DNA from: Moniliophthora roreri
Taxonomy: Eukaryota; Basidiomycota; Agaricomycetes; Agaricales; Marasmiaceae
Reading direction: 5' to 3'
DNA: 64,000 bases
NCBI GenBank assembly: GCA_001466705.2
Contig: LATX02000182.1
Span: 496,001-560,000, forward strand
Below, one piece after another: positions 44,871-57,514 of the stretch. A program made the position numbers and the translations under genes. The notes beneath the pieces are model-generated. The model was not told the DNA's origin. It made no database searches and saw only the letters and a program-made list of their open reading frames with translations. Every line of letters starts with the position of its first letter. Position 1 is the first letter of the stretch.

Positions 44871-45939
44871 ATTCCTGGGGTAGATGGGTAGTTCCACATG
44901 TCTCTACATCTGTTGCACTGGAATCAGCATTGATTCGCGATAAGACGAACTTGAAATCCTCGGGAAATAGGCAGTCCGTAGTGTTGGGGTAATTGACGTT
45001 GATCGATATACCGGAGGGTAAAATGGGATCGCAGCCCGCCCCTAAGAGCGTGTTGACGAAGGTGGTCGTCAAAGTGGCATATGTAAGAGCGGCGAGGGTA
45101 TCGGATGAGTTAGGATCTGACTCCAAGGTAGTGTATGAGACTTGAGCGGTAGGTGGGGTGGGTGCACTAAACGCGACTGAGGGAATACCATCCAAAGCGG
45201 ATCCACTTGCTGCCCCGCTGTGGATGTTAAATAAGTCAATGTATCATGTCCCCGGAAGTATTGGTAGACCTTACACAGTTCCCGAAATTAAAACTGTAGG
45301 GCCAAGATTGCCTGTGGTCGTGGTTGATGTTAAGACGCCGTGACAGGTACAGGGCATACTAAGACCTACTTCCGACATTCGGTCCACTGACGACAAAGTC
45401 TGGAGGACTACCATCAAAGAACTTTGGCGCCAGGGTCTGGATCCCAAATCTTGCAGCATCTGCAGGAAACGAGTTGACATAGTTGAGTCGAGCTTCGTAA
45501 TTTGTTAGCGAGGCCAGAAGACGGTGTTAGCTGACGCACGATCCGTTTCATTGAAGCCGACAGCAGGCGAGCCGATAGGGCAGGTGTCAAATTCGCAGGG
45601 AGTCTGAAGTATGGTAGGTTCACTACTATTACTACCCGTCCCTGACTTGTTCACGGCTGGGCAAGATAGTACAACCTACGATAAATTCAATGTTGGACAG
45701 AATATAACAAAACCTATCACTCACATCGTAGCCTGCTGCTTTCAACGCATCATTCTGCGCTCGAATCATAGCTACCGCCCAACCTGCACGTCAATCAATG
45801 TCACCGTTAGCCGGTCTTGAAGGGATGGACGGAAAAGCTGACCATCATCGTTTGTCAAAATCAGCCTCTTCTGGCCTGAAACGAAAACGACAGGACTGGC
45901 AGCCAGTACAAGAACGAGATTTTGGATGTTGACTTTCAT
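44734..45939 (-). CDS. SurE-like secreted phosphatase/nucleotidase (b)
   Basis: There are six exons (45939-45843, 45783-45725, 45675-45540, 45492-45370, 45311-45275, 45217-44734), giving 311 residues. The signal peptide starts MKVNIQNLVLVLAASPVVFV and is followed by ILTNDDGW, the SurE metal-binding motif. FVVSGPNVGSN holds the conserved SGPN loop. The C terminus ends in a V-D-A-x-TQ helix and LLTCLPN. SurE enzymes are divalent-metal-dependent 5'/3'-nucleotidases and exopolyphosphatases. Secreted fungal forms act as acid phosphatases. The phase is consistent across all introns. Its 3' end overlaps the 3' end of LRAT-like copy 3 by 12 bp on the opposite strand. Confidence 0.85.
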
Positions 45940-46517
45940 CGGAGCTCAGAAACGAAGGATATGAGAGGATAATAGCTGTGAGGGTATCCTGGACTTATAT
46001 TATCTTTTGCGCTGACGTCTATTTTTATTCCCCAGATGCCGATAGCAAGCACCATGCGGGTTATGGATTTAGGATATTGGCCGATTTAGATCCTTTAGTT
46101 GGCGTGTGTATGAGAAACTGAGAGCGGGAGATGGAATAATTAAGAACCAGAAAAGAGAAGGTGATTGAGTCAGTCGCCCTGCAAGGTGATGGATCGATGA
46201 TTCTTGCCCTGCTTTGACGGTTAAAAGAGAAGTGAGCCAGGGAAATTAGGCCAGTCCTCGGGAGGCATGGTGAGAAAACCGCTTCGTCAGCCCCCGGAAT
46301 AGACAAGCGCTAAAGATGTTGAGCTGCTCGCCGACCAATCACCTCGGATAAATTCCAAAGTTAATAGCTACTACAGAACGACATTATCATAGTACTAGTA
46401 ATCACTGCCATGAGAATGCAGTATTCACCGAGACAGTAACCATCTTGTTCATTACGCTGGGGGCAATGTTGTATTTGTCGATATTTATAAGATTTGTCCT
46501 TGCCACTGTAGCTCTGT
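45940..46517. other. Intergenic stretch
   Basis: This 578 bp between the SurE-like gene start and the D-lactate dehydrogenase stop contains no recognisable feature. It should hold the SurE-like promoter and the dehydrogenase 3' end. Confidence 0.5.
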
Positions 46518-48874
46518 TCAGTGCCCGGTTGAAGAACGTTTGTCCTTTTGATCATTCGCAGTAGAAGGCCCATCAGGGTAAAGCTATGGGAATTTTCGTC
46601 AACACCAAGCCAAACGAATCAGAAGCTAAGCCAACTTTTCCTGGATTGAAAAGGTTTAAAGGATCCAGAGTCCTCTTTATGTCCTTCATCAAGTTAACAG
46701 TACCCTGGCCTAGCTCCTCGACAAGATACTCTTTCTTGCCAATACCAACTCCATGTTCACCCGTGCCTTCCCACATTTCAGTCAGCAAATGACCAGCGCC
46801 AGTTGAATGATTACCCACATGTCCCATCGAGTTTGATGGCCCTTTCCACCATCCTATGCACTGCATCCCTCGCTCTCTTCAATTCCTCTTCGTTGCGGAA
46901 CAATATCAACGCGTGAAAATTCCCATCACCAACATGTCCTACAATCGTGGATGTCAATCCAATCCTTGATAAATCATCCTTCGTCTCATACACCAAATCA
47001 GGCAGGCGAGAAACCGGGACACTGTCATCCATGAGTGAGCCGGACATGAAATGTAATAGAAGCATACCAAACATCCGTGCTCCATCCTCTGCTGCCTTCT
47101 ACGAGCGCCAAACCCGAATACAACGCATTCTTTCTATCGTGCCATAAATCGTCTGCCTCTTTTGCATCCTTGGCCAACTGGAACCCAGTTCCGCCATGCC
47201 GCTCTACAACTTCTTTGACTACTTGTGCTGTCTCTTTGAGAGATTCAGCGGAGTGGCCTTGTAGCTTGAAGAACAACGAGTCCCGTTCAGGCCACTTGCG
47301 AGTCGACTGACCATATAGATTAACAGCATGCATGAAAACATCATCAAGCAGCTCAACACATTCTGCCGGATTGCGAATGAGGCCGTAGGCGGAAGAGGAA
47401 ATACAAAGAAAACTCACGGATACCGACGCCTTGATTCATGACATCAATCACTGCTTCTGTTGCTTTCCGTACGTCAGGGAAGTGAACAACAGCAACTGTT
47501 GTTTCCAGGACAGGCGCCAGCCGGATCGTCACTGTTCAGGAGTGAGACGACAGGGCTAAGACCAAAGCTAAAATCCTTGCCTTCAGTCACGATTCCCAAG
47601 GTTCCTTCAGCACCAATAAACAGCTTCGTCATGTCGAAACCTGCAGCAGACTTTCTAGACCTTCGTCTTGTCTTTATGATTTCCCCAGAAGGTAAGACAA
47701 CAGTCTGTAAGCCATTTGTCAGGATAAAGTAGACCAGAGTAAGAAGGGCGCCGTACGGCGTTCAGAAACCACTCTCCCTTGCTTGTTCCATATCTAACCG
47801 CATTTGCTTCAAACAGGGTCGATCAGTGCTGGGAGGGACAACAAATAGAGGCTTACTTCCTGAACAGCCCGTGCTCAGCATGCCGCCGATTGTTGCACCT
47901 GGTGCTGGATCTATCTACGCAACTAAACTTTAGGTCATGGTGTTTCAAGGCGATCTCTACTCACGGGGAAGAACAAAGGGATGCCTGGGATAGATGTTAG
48001 TCAAACTGAGGATCAACGAAAAGTAGGAACAGACCTTTTTCCCTCAAAGTATCATTAATTTCCACCCATCCCACACCCGGTTGACACACCAAATCCGAGT
48101 CAGCCTCTGTACACCCGTCAAGTAAAGTCGAACAGAACACTGCAAAAAGGCGCACCGTGAATCTCCAAGATCTTGTTCATGTGCGATACATCCACACATA
48201 TGCTTCCAGAAGCTGACTGCGGTCGGAGCGTGAGTAGAGATGCTACTGGGTCCGCATTTCCGAGTGCGACCACAGTGAAATCCGATGACTCACTCCTCTC
48301 GTATGCCCTTCGAGACTAGTCGCACCGGAGTACGGTGTAATCGGCATTCGATATTTTGTAGCAATTTTGACAATCTTAACAACATCTTCCGTTGACAGAG
48401 GATATACGACGACCGTGTGAGGGGTACCTATAGGGGGGAAAGTTAGACGTGGACATTTTCGCATACAACACCCGACACACCGGGAAGGTAATCATTTTCT
48501 GAAAATCCATGTATCCTCAGTTCTTCCGGATCCGTAGCAACAGCTTCTGGATCATGCTTGAATGCCTCCCGGAGCTCTTCTATGGCCTGGTCAAAGTCCT
48601 GAGGAGTACCATACTTCCCAAACTGCGATTCAGAGTCTGGCTTATCCAGCACCTTCTGCTTCTTTAAACTTGATGCAAGTGCGTATCCTAGTAATCCAGA
48701 TATAATAGATGATCCAGCCCAAAGTAAATTCGTGTTCGACTTGAAAAACGTGGAGGGACTAGAGGTCGTGGTGCTTCTGAAACGCGTACGAGCGAGATTG
48801 AAGGTGCGAGATGGGGCAGCTGAGGTCGCTGAGGCGCGGAGCCTCAAGCTACGAGCAAAGAAGCTCGAACTCAT
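46518..48874 (-). CDS. DLD1: Mitochondrial D-lactate dehydrogenase (cytochrome), FAD-linked
   Basis: This FAD_binding_4 / FAD-oxidase C protein oxidises D-lactate to pyruvate and passes electrons to cytochrome c at the mitochondrial inner membrane. It is a multi-exon gene; exon 1 is 48874-48481. The Met at 48874 opens a Ser/Arg-rich presequence ([20 protein letters not shown]) followed by a membrane segment ([18 protein letters not shown]). Later exons encode [47 protein letters not shown] and the FAD-site loop [10 protein letters not shown]. The final small exon, after an intron starting GTTGGC (about 46624), restores the canonical FNPGKLYPD and ends at 46518. Without that splice the protein would end with an unrelated 18-residue tail. 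I place about ten introns but did not verify every border. Confidence 0.82.
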
Positions 48875-49148
48875 GGTTGATAAGAAGACAAAACAAATCC
48901 ACGGCCACCTGTTTATGCATCGATTTTCAATGATGATGGCAACTCGTGGAGGGAACGGGTCATTGACTTGGCGTACTTCGAATCCGCTCAAGTCGGACCG
49001 AATAACCGCCGGGTCCTGGGCCTGGGTAATGCAATGCAAGATACGCTGTGTCTCAACTCAATTGCCACTGAGGGTAAACACCAACCTTGGTCCCAAAGTG
49101 AAATTCATTGCTCAGCGCGCTCAGTTAGTGTGAACAAATGGCGTAAGA

Positions 49149-50389
49149 TTATTTAGGGAGACAGCTGAGCAGTCCACTAAGTCTATCCAAAACAATTTGC
49201 TGCGTACTGGCGTCAGCATCAAGCGTGTTCTTCGCCTGGAAGACGCTGACACTCGCAAAACATCCTGCTGCCGCATTGATCACAGCAGACTCGTCCGGAA
49301 GATGATTTGTACCGCACGTACTGACGTCCTTGAAGATCTTTAATGGACCCGGAAGTAGTCTAGTCAAGATAAACTTAAAATCATCCGCCGAGGAACAAGT
49401 CGTCGTGTTCGTTCCCACATAGTTGACGTTGATGCTGATTCCTGGCGGGAGGATGGGCGTCCCGTCCGCGAGGAGAGCGTTCACGAAGCGCACACCAACC
49501 CCACCATAAATACGAGCAGCTAGACTCCCTGGAGATGTTGGATCAGAGTCGAGGGTTGTAAATGATGCATGGGGTAGTCCCGTCCCGCTTATAGCGACGC
49601 TAGGGACGCCTGTGCTAATCTTTAGAATAGAATCATAATATTGTTCAGCAAAGAAAATACCTTCTTTGGCCGCCTCACTCGCTGCACCACTACACAGAGT
49701 ATAAGTCTCTGAACATCATTCATATGAGATGCTCTTACACAGTCCCAGATCCAATAATAATACCCAAATTGTCTGCGAAATTGAAATTCAGAACATGGCG
49801 AGGTGTTGGAGCAGGTATGCGTACGACCAGTATTCGGTCCACTGACGACGAAATCCGGTGGACTGCCATTGAAGAACTTTGGGGCAAGTGTTCGAATGCC
49901 AAACTTGACCGAGTCCGCGGGAAAAGCGTTTACATAGTTTATTCGTGCTGCAATGGTGTATATCAGCGAAGGACATGGTATAGTGACCTGATACCTACCA
50001 TCAGATGGGTCGGAGCCTTCAGGAGGTGAAAGTGGCGGACAAGTGTCGAATTCACATCCATCAATTACAACGATAGGGTCCGCCGACAGTGGACCTGTTC
50101 ATGAAAGAGGATTACGGACAAAACTTAGGATGTTTTTGTGAAAATTTACCTGTTCCAGACATATCTACAGCGGGTGCAGATAGGATAACCTGCCGAGGTC
50201 GGGGTCCTAGCGTGAGGGGAATTGAGATGAGTAGATGTGGTGACATACATCGTATCCTGCATCTCTGAGAGCTTCGTACTGGGCTCGAATAGCGCCCGTT
50301 GCCCAGCCGTCGTCATTGGTGAGCAAGATGCGCTTTTGACACAATGCAAACTCGACCAGGAATGAGAGTACTAGGAAACTCAATCGCAT
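49149..50389 (-). CDS. SurE-like secreted phosphatase/nucleotidase (c)
   Basis: There are seven exons (50389-50249, 50189-50150, 50094-49999, 49947-49828, 49772-49739, 49689-49661, 49609-49149), giving 306 residues. The signal peptide MRLSFLVLSFLVEFALC precedes KRILLTNDDGWAT, with the two metal-binding aspartates. PPDFVVSGPN and a C-terminal VLDRLSGLLSCLPK follow. All introns keep phase. It has one more intron than copies (b) and (d), splitting the segment after SGTVGAASEA. It lies between DLD1 and the LRR gene, in the same orientation as copy (b). Confidence 0.85.
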
Positions 50390-50805
50390 GATGGAAGCCG
50401 CACGATTACATTTCCAGTTCTAGATGAGATTTATACCACTTCTTGGGTAAACATGCATCGAAAACATGTCGCTTTCAAAGCAAGGCCCGTATGGTCATTT
50501 TCTTGACAGAACGTTCACATGTTCGTTCGCGCTCCCAAGCTGTCTGAATAGAAGAGTAGCCGCATGGTTTATTACTCACCGTGATCTTTATTGTGCGATG
50601 TAACATTATTTCGCCTGTCTAATCCGAGGACAAAATTAAGAGCATGAGGAGGAGGAAGAGTACCGGTTCCATGGTACCGGTATAACTGTGAATCTGATAA
50701 ACCAAGAGATAAGATTGGCGGCACGGTGCTGACGAAACCGCGGCTTGCGGCTGGACAATCATTCTGACCTCCTTTTATGACCCTCCTTTTCTGCTCTTTA
50801 TTCCA

Positions 50806-52352
50806 ATGAAGCCAAAGGTTTTGCTATCAGCTCGGGGACAGATAGACTGCGTCGACTGTGGACTTCGCTCGGTGGCAGGTAAGTAATAAATCAATACAAG
50901 TTCAAAGACAAAGCAAATTCAAAGCTCCAAAGGTGCCCAGGGCATTATTGCAAAGATTACCTGTCGACGAGTCGTCACCAAGCTCATTCTGAGCCATAAT
51001 GAGCTTTCAGACGATGGTTGTATCGTACTCTTCACTTTTCTGAACTCGGCTATGGGGAGGAAGTACCACATTACGGAGATTAGCCTCAACTCGAATGGCA
51101 TTAGCGACAGAGGCCTGGAAGCTATTTCTTCCTATCTTGTGGGGAATGTGCATCTGAGAGAGCTTTACCTGCAGAATGTGCGTATACCTTTCTCGGATCT
51201 ATCTGTATGATACTGACTGCCCCTGGACAGAATAACTTGACTGCCAATCCCGGAGTGGTGCTCACATTTGCACGAGCTATCAACCGTTCGCAACTCCGGT
51301 TCTTGTCTCTGACGACAAACCGCGCGCTTTCGGATGCATTCGCTCAGCGCTTCATTCCTGCACTTGATTGCCCTACACTCGGTGAACTTCATCTGTCCGC
51401 TACCGACATCACATATCGTTCAGCAGCATGCATTTCGGACTACATTACATCCCCTCGGTGTCAGTTGCACACCCTTAGACTCAACGGGAATCATCTTGGC
51501 TTTCGAGGGGCTCGGAAGATTATCGGCGCTCTCGAAAGCGCCAACTTCACCCTTTTGAGCTTGGAACTACACGCCAACCAGATTGCTGTTGGAATGGATG
51601 GCAGCGACAACACGTCGGACGAGGATGAAGGTGAACAGATAGGGCCCGAGTCCTGGAAACATTGCGAAACTCTACTACAACGTGTAGTGACGAGGAACAG
51701 ACATCTGAAGCAGGCAGTGGAAAAGGAGGCACTCGAGCTCTTGGTCTGCTCCAGGGCAGTCCTTTTGCGGTCAGGCCGAGGTTTTGTACAAGATACTGGG
51801 GCCTCATTAGAAGCCTGTTCTGATTCGTGTTCGTGTGTACCAGATTCCGCGGCCAGGATCACTGAAATAACCTCCATCGGTACAAATCGCTTCCCTTTCA
51901 CTTCCTTCCCGACAGAGTTACAGCTATACATCCTTTCCTTCCTTGCGCCAACGTTATCACCGATGCAACGCGTCAATATATTCACCTATGCGTCGTCGCC
52001 GACGACACTCCCTCAACTCCTTCCTTGTCTCTCGAGTTCGTCCAGTACTTCCTCGCCAAAGCTTTGCATACCCGATCCAACCACAAGCATGATGGGAACT
52101 TCTGGTTTGGGCCAGGCCGAATTGTCTCCCGAGCTCGGCACGCTAAACATCGGCTCAAACAATCTTAATTCGACGCCGAGCACTTCGAAGCGACCTGTTT
52201 GGTCGGTTGTCGGCGGGCAAAGGGGCGGATGCGCCTCCGGAAAATGCATGGGAGGCACTGGCAGTGTCCTTTGCCACCGAATGCAGGAGAGAACACGGTG
52301 GTTGGAGGCAGTTAGATGTACAGCGTATGATGCAACCGGTCAGACGAAGTAG
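50806..52352 (+). CDS. LRR (RNI-like) protein with C-terminal F-box-like motif
   Basis: There are three exons (50806-50878, 50933-51177, 51231-52352), giving 479 residues. The first ~190 residues are RNI-type leucine-rich repeats of ~28 residues (KLILSHNELSDDG, EISLNSNGISDRG, LRELYLQNNNLT, LHTLRLNGNHLG, LSLELHANQI). After an acidic linker and a basic helix comes FTSFPTELQLYILSFLAPTL, an F-box-like sequence placed C-terminally rather than at the usual N terminus. The end carries GCASGKCMG and LCHRMQERTRWLEAV, a small Cys-containing block. An overlapping frame at 52207-52404 looks protein-like but has no splice connection. A role as SCF adaptor is possible but unproven. Confidence 0.75.
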
Positions 52353-52562
52353 GACGTTCGTTGTGATGATCTTGGACTTGAATTGGGGTGTTGCTGTGAT
52401 CTAGTTGCGGCCGCACGCCCTGTACGTTATATTCGGTGCGAGGGACTAATTCTTGATTTGTAATTACTGTGTACGTTCACAGCACAATAGATTATGGATA
52501 ATTCTGAGTAGAACAAATAAGCAGGCTGTACTATACTGTGCATATGAGGTTTCAAAGTGAAC

Positions 52563-54106
52563 TTAGAACCCACTCTCGGGTGGAATTACAACTTTCCTGC
52601 CAATGTATGAAGATGAACGCAACTCGTCAATCACTTTTCTAACGTTCTCAAGGGAATCCTTGGCCACAACCGGGCGAATAGCACCCTATATCCACAATAC
52701 TCAGTCTAATGCTTTCTGACTCGGGAATTATTATAGCTTACGCTTGCAAATAACTCGAGCACCGCCTCCCCGTCTTCGTGAGAGCCATACAAGCTAGGAA
52801 GGACTAGACGAACATGAGCAGAAGCACTAATTATACCGAGTGAATGAAGAGCACCTTGAATAGAGCTTCCGAGAAGATTAAACTCTGAAACAGCTAGTGT
52901 GTCAGAGCTGGCCCCAACCTGAGTCGGGGGGAGTGAGGAATGACAAAAACATAACTCGGACGGGATAAAACGTACAATGACTGCTTTTGCCATACTTGGG
53001 AAACTCTGTGCGTTTCCGGCCAAAGCAGCAAGCGACAGATTGAACGCTGAGTGTCGACGATGAAGGTCAGTTTAAAACTGTCTAAAACACGGCGGCGCAA
53101 ACCCACTTTGAGAATTTGCTACGAAATCGATGGTAATGTCAACAGTGAAGCCATTCTTTGTATTCTGGTCCAGTTCGATCAGATCAAACGCTCTGATGGC
53201 ACCAAGCTCGATTGCCAGGTCGCGAGCTTCTGGCTTATTGTCGCAGACGTATACTGGGAGGTGTTTGAGAAATTACTCTGCCCCGGGCGATAATTCTCTA
53301 CGTACCAGTGGCGCCAAAATACTTCGCATATTGCACTGCTAGATGCCCGAGACCTCCAATTCCAAATAACAACACTCGGAAATTGGTTCCTCGTTTAATC
53401 TGAATGGATACCATGAGTGTTAAATCGTCGTAGCCAGTATTGTCCGACATACTCCAGCGGTGTTGTGGACTGCATTATATGCGGTAAGCCCTGCATCTGC
53501 AGCAATGGCAGCAACCTCTACAGGTACTCCTGCGGGCTGCGCAGGAATGAGAGAATGACAAGAGTCTATTTATTCGATGATCCACTCACCACTTCCAGAA
53601 GCTGATTTTGCTTCACGACAACATATGGGGCGTAACCGCCATCGAGACCCAGACCAATACTATTCAGTGCCGCAGGAGTTCCGTTGAGCGATTTGACACA
53701 AGGGTTGAGTGCATAGATCGTGTAAAGTTTGCCTTTCTTCACCGCCTTAGGGTCAACGCCTTCCCCAAGCCTATCGAGCAAGCGCGTGAGTCGAGGTAAC
53801 GTCGGAGACATGATACACCACTCACTCCACGGGGACACCAGCAATTTCATGGCCTAGGATGTACTTCCTCACATCCAAGGTGAGGCCAGTCAGAAGGGTA
53901 ACGTCTGAGTGACATACTGTTGACTGTAAGATTAAGGCGGGCAAGGTAAGAGTACCATTAAACATACCGCCACTGGCAGCAACCTTGATGAGGACTTCGC
54001 CTTTGCCGGGTTTGGGAACAGGGTGATGCCTTTCGATGACCAAGTTCTGATGTCCTGGCTCATATAAAGCCGCGAACATAGTATTTGGAACGGAAGTGTG
54101 AGACAT
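52563..54106 (-). CDS. Medium-chain (MDR) zinc-type alcohol dehydrogenase-like protein
   Basis: Multi-exon; it starts MSHTSVPNTMFAALYEPG. The GroES-like domain has VCHSDVTLL (catalytic zinc Cys) and ILGHEIAG (His-Glu). The Rossmann part includes a dinucleotide loop FRVLLFGIGGLGHLAVQYAK, where the alanine after the glycines is Gly-Leu-Gly type. It ends SSSYIGRKVVIPPESGF at 52563. Two deviations stand out. The structural-zinc loop keeps only NPC instead of four cysteines, and the third catalytic ligand position reads AADAGLTAYNAV with Asp in place of Cys. The enzyme probably binds one zinc at most. The substrate cannot be predicted. Intermediate exon borders were not all fixed. Confidence 0.72.
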
Positions 54107-55171
54107 GTCGAGGAGGTAGCAGTGATGTGTTGCAAAACTTTAGCGAGAGGTTGGCTGACTTAAATACCCCGCGAAAGGCGTGTGCAGTGCTCAGATATAC
54201 TGAGAGAAATGGAGTTCCGGCTGCAGACTATGGACCCAATGTCCATGAGATCCAGTACATAAGACATCGTTCGCATCTGGAGTTGTGGCACTCTACTTTT
54301 CCCATGGGAAAAGATACGTGAGGGGATCTAGTCGGAATCATCTTCTGACCGAGTCTAATACTCGAACCAGTGCTGCCACCTCATAAGTACGCTGTGAGAC
54401 GAGGCCCGCGCTGGAGTTCGTGAGACAGCGAACAATTCGCGGATAGCGCTTCACCCGCTTGAACAAATTGTGCAAGACGGGGAGGTGCATTCGGAGAACT
54501 GTGGGCGGCCAGTTCGAACAGAGTTCTTGCTATGCAGGAAGTTCCGCAGATAAGAATGGAGCGCCAGAGTAGAAGTGACTTTGGGTCGTCCTGGTCTGGA
54601 GCCTTCTGGAATAGGAAGTAACCTTACCTTGGAGCGTATTCTTGCTGGGTGTGCCCACCATTCGGGCGGTATTTTGTTTGATAGACGATGTACAGTGTAT
54701 AGATTTTGAAATTGTAGCGGCGAGGGGGACTAAATCATAATGAGAGCCGTGAGAAATTAACAATCTAGCTCCCACCGTCATGGCAGACGCAGTATGTGAG
54801 ATTTGCAGATTTGATTGGCCATCTCGACTTAGATTGCGGATTCCAAAATTCCAGAACATTGGGTTCCTCGTGCGTTGTGCGCTAGAGCTTGTTTTGTGTC
54901 CTGTCTAATGAATAGTATATCTCTTCAAGTTGCTTCTCGCATATGGCTCCGCGACTTCTTTCACATGGATCAAGGCACCTTGCGTCTCCCGAAGAGAATG
55001 TCGTTCCTCCGCATGCAGTCCTCGACACATCCTTGCTTACATGTAATGCGCTACTTTTGGCAAGCTAGTTCTTCGCGTTCGTCGGCCAAAAAGGCAATGC
55101 TACGCACGTTCTAAAGGCCTGGCCTAGCATAAGAGAACGGATGCTTCTCAGCAGTCCTCAAATCTCCATCC
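54107..55171. other. Gene-free stretch
   Basis: This 1.06 kb between two divergent genes contains only short ORFs without family signatures. It presumably contains both promoters. Confidence 0.5.
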
Positions 55172-56294
55172 ATGAAAGCATCCGTATTCCTCTGCTACTC
55201 TGCCACTCTCGTTGTGGGCCAGAAGATTGTGTTGACCAACGATGATGGGTGGGCTACTGCAATGATCCGAGCGCAGAACGACGCCTTGAAGTCAGCAGGT
55301 TATAATGTATGTATGCAAATTTTGCAGATAAAACTAGTCCAATGATATTTCCCTTCAGGTTATACTCTCCGCTCCCGCAGATAACAGGTCAGGGACAGGT
55401 TCGTCCAGTGCGCCGCCGACGAGTCTGACAGAACCCTGTCAATTCAACACTTGCCCTGCTGGCTCACCTCCAGAAGGATCAGATCCAAATGATCGTAAGG
55501 ACCTGGAATCCGTGGATGAGGACAGTCTCAATAATCTAGTCATTTAGCCCGGATCAACTACGTGAACTCTTTCCCCGTCGATGCTGTGCGATTTGGAATT
55601 CAGACTCTTTCTCCTGAAATCTTCGGAAGTGCACCAGACTTTGTCGTGAGTGGACCAAATATTGGAAGTAAGTTTTCATTCGTATTTACCATTCTTCCGA
55701 CTCTAAATGGTGGTTATCTTCAGACAACCTGCAGTCACTTGGTGGTTCCGGGACTGTGTACGCGACATTCTCCCTAGAATGCTTCCCGTGTTAACGATTT
55801 CATTTCATAGTGGTGCTGCAACCGAAGCAAGCCTTGAATCCATACCCGGCGTGGCATTTTCTGCATCTAGCAGTTCAATTAGCTCAGTCTCCTTCACCAC
55901 TCTCACGTCCGCTCCCAACTCTAGCGGTACTCGCGCAGCGCGTATCTACGCAGCCCTCACCACCGAATTCACGGACGCTCTATTGGCTGCACCAAAGCCT
56001 TTCCTTCCTCCCAATATCAGCGTCAATGTCAACTACCCACCCGTAACAAGTCGTTGCGCTGCCGCATCGGACTTCAAGTTTGTGCTGACACGGGTTGTAC
56101 CCAACTCTGGGGCTACGGATGTACAAACTTGTGGGACGACACATCTACCTGGCGAGTCAAACGTCATTGCACGTTCAGATTGCTTCGTCAGTGTGAGCGT
56201 GATGGATGCCCACACCAAAAGCGATGTCTCCGCTTCCACTCAGGCATTTGTTCTCAATAGGATCTCGAGTCTCCTGACTTGTCTCCCGAATTAG
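55172..56294 (+). CDS. SurE-like secreted phosphatase/nucleotidase (d)
   Basis: There are five exons (55172-55306, 55359-55494, 55558-55677, 55724-55757, 55811-56294), giving 302 residues. The signal peptide MKASVFLCYSATLVVG leads directly into KIVLTNDDGWATAMIRAQN. It has RINYVNSFPVDAVRFGIQTL, DFVVSGPNIGSN, INVNY-type and CGTTHLPGES segments, and ends LLTCLPN. The intron after residue 45 is shared with copies (b) and (c). The orientation is opposite to copies (a)-(c). A decayed copy (e) follows directly. Confidence 0.85.
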
Positions 56295-56599
56295 TCTACT
56301 GGTTGTCTTCTCTATGTTTTGGAATGCATGGGTTCTTATTAATAAGTTGACAGCTGGTACCCTCTTATTTGACATGTGAGCTTTGAAAGACGTGTACCGT
56401 GAGGCTTGGAGTTGATACCGTGCGCAAAAACAGGCATATTCGTGGACGCACGTTCATTCCAGAGCTTCTTGCGGTGTTCATCTTCAAGGTCAAAGCGTAC
56501 AAAATTTCCTGGACAAGCACCCTCTGTAACTCCACATCTCCCCGTTATTCTTAGCCATGACAAGGGCTTTTTTGTGCTGTTATATTTGACTGCATCCAC

Positions 56600-57514
56600 T
56601 TTAGCTCAAACTAGGAAATGAATCTTGGTGAGCAACGATGATAGATGAGCTACAGCAGCCATTCGCGCCCAGTATGAGGCGCTAAGAGACGTTGGTTACG
56701 GTATACGACCGCTTTGTGATTCTGGCGTTGTCTGATATAACTTCGATAGGTCTCACGCACATAGGCAATCGGAAAACCTATTATCATCTTGGCTGGGCGA
56801 TTCCTATCGACCTATCCTGACCATATGTATTCGTACTTGGATATTCGAAGGTGTACTTGACTCACACTTGCCGCGTGTAGTCAGAATCAAGTATATGAAT
56901 GAGTTTCTTGTGGATGTACGATATAGGTACGCTAGCACCAAAATTCTTCGACGTCAACTCCCTCGACCTGGCAATCAGTGGGCCTAATATTGGAAGTAAG
57001 AGGCCATCCTCCGCAGCTCTCAAGAGCGTGAGTCTAATGTATCGGTTTTCGGCGGAACTTGGGGATAAAAGTACTCGGCTGTGGAACAGTGTACCTGGAC
57101 TTCATCACACGTTTTTATCAGAAGTTACATTAACAGCGGTACGGCAGTTGAAGCATCCAAAGAGTAAATACCTTCTGTCCATCCCAAGCTCCAGTTCGGT
57201 GCTCCAGCAAGCTGCAGCAAGTCTCGTACATGACCTTGGAGTCTCGATGAGAGCAGCCCTGGCACACAGGAATATGGTCAAGTCGAGGTCCGACTCGCAA
57301 ATGCCTTCCTTGCTCGGCACGCTGGAGTGTCCATCAGGTGTCCATCTGCAAGGTTCAGTAACCGACGGGATAAAGCGGAACCAATCATTTGCCAGCGGAA
57401 TCTGATGTCATAGCTGGGCTTTCGGGGTGCTGTACGAAGAAGGACGTAGATGCAGCGACCGATGGGATTGTGCTGGACAGATTCAGGGATTTCTTGAGCT
57501 GCCTGCCCGGTTGA
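56600..57514 (+). pseudogene. SurE-like phosphatase pseudogene (e)
   Basis: SNDDR followed by TGA at about 56635-56650 replaces the NDDGW motif. The rest of that exon still reads ATAAIRAQYEALRDVGY. Further fragments are KFFDVNSLDLAISGPNIGS near 56940-57000 and the end DRFRDFLSCLPG near 57475-57514. Frames do not connect and the middle exons have degraded. It is the same strand as, and immediately downstream of, intact copy (d). Confidence 0.8.

Noticed and set aside
52207..52404. Alternative C-terminal frame of the LRR gene (PPENAWEALAVSFATECRRE)
   Set aside because: It looks protein-like but no intron of workable size connects it. The main frame carries the GKCMG and LCHR..RTRWLEAV ending instead.
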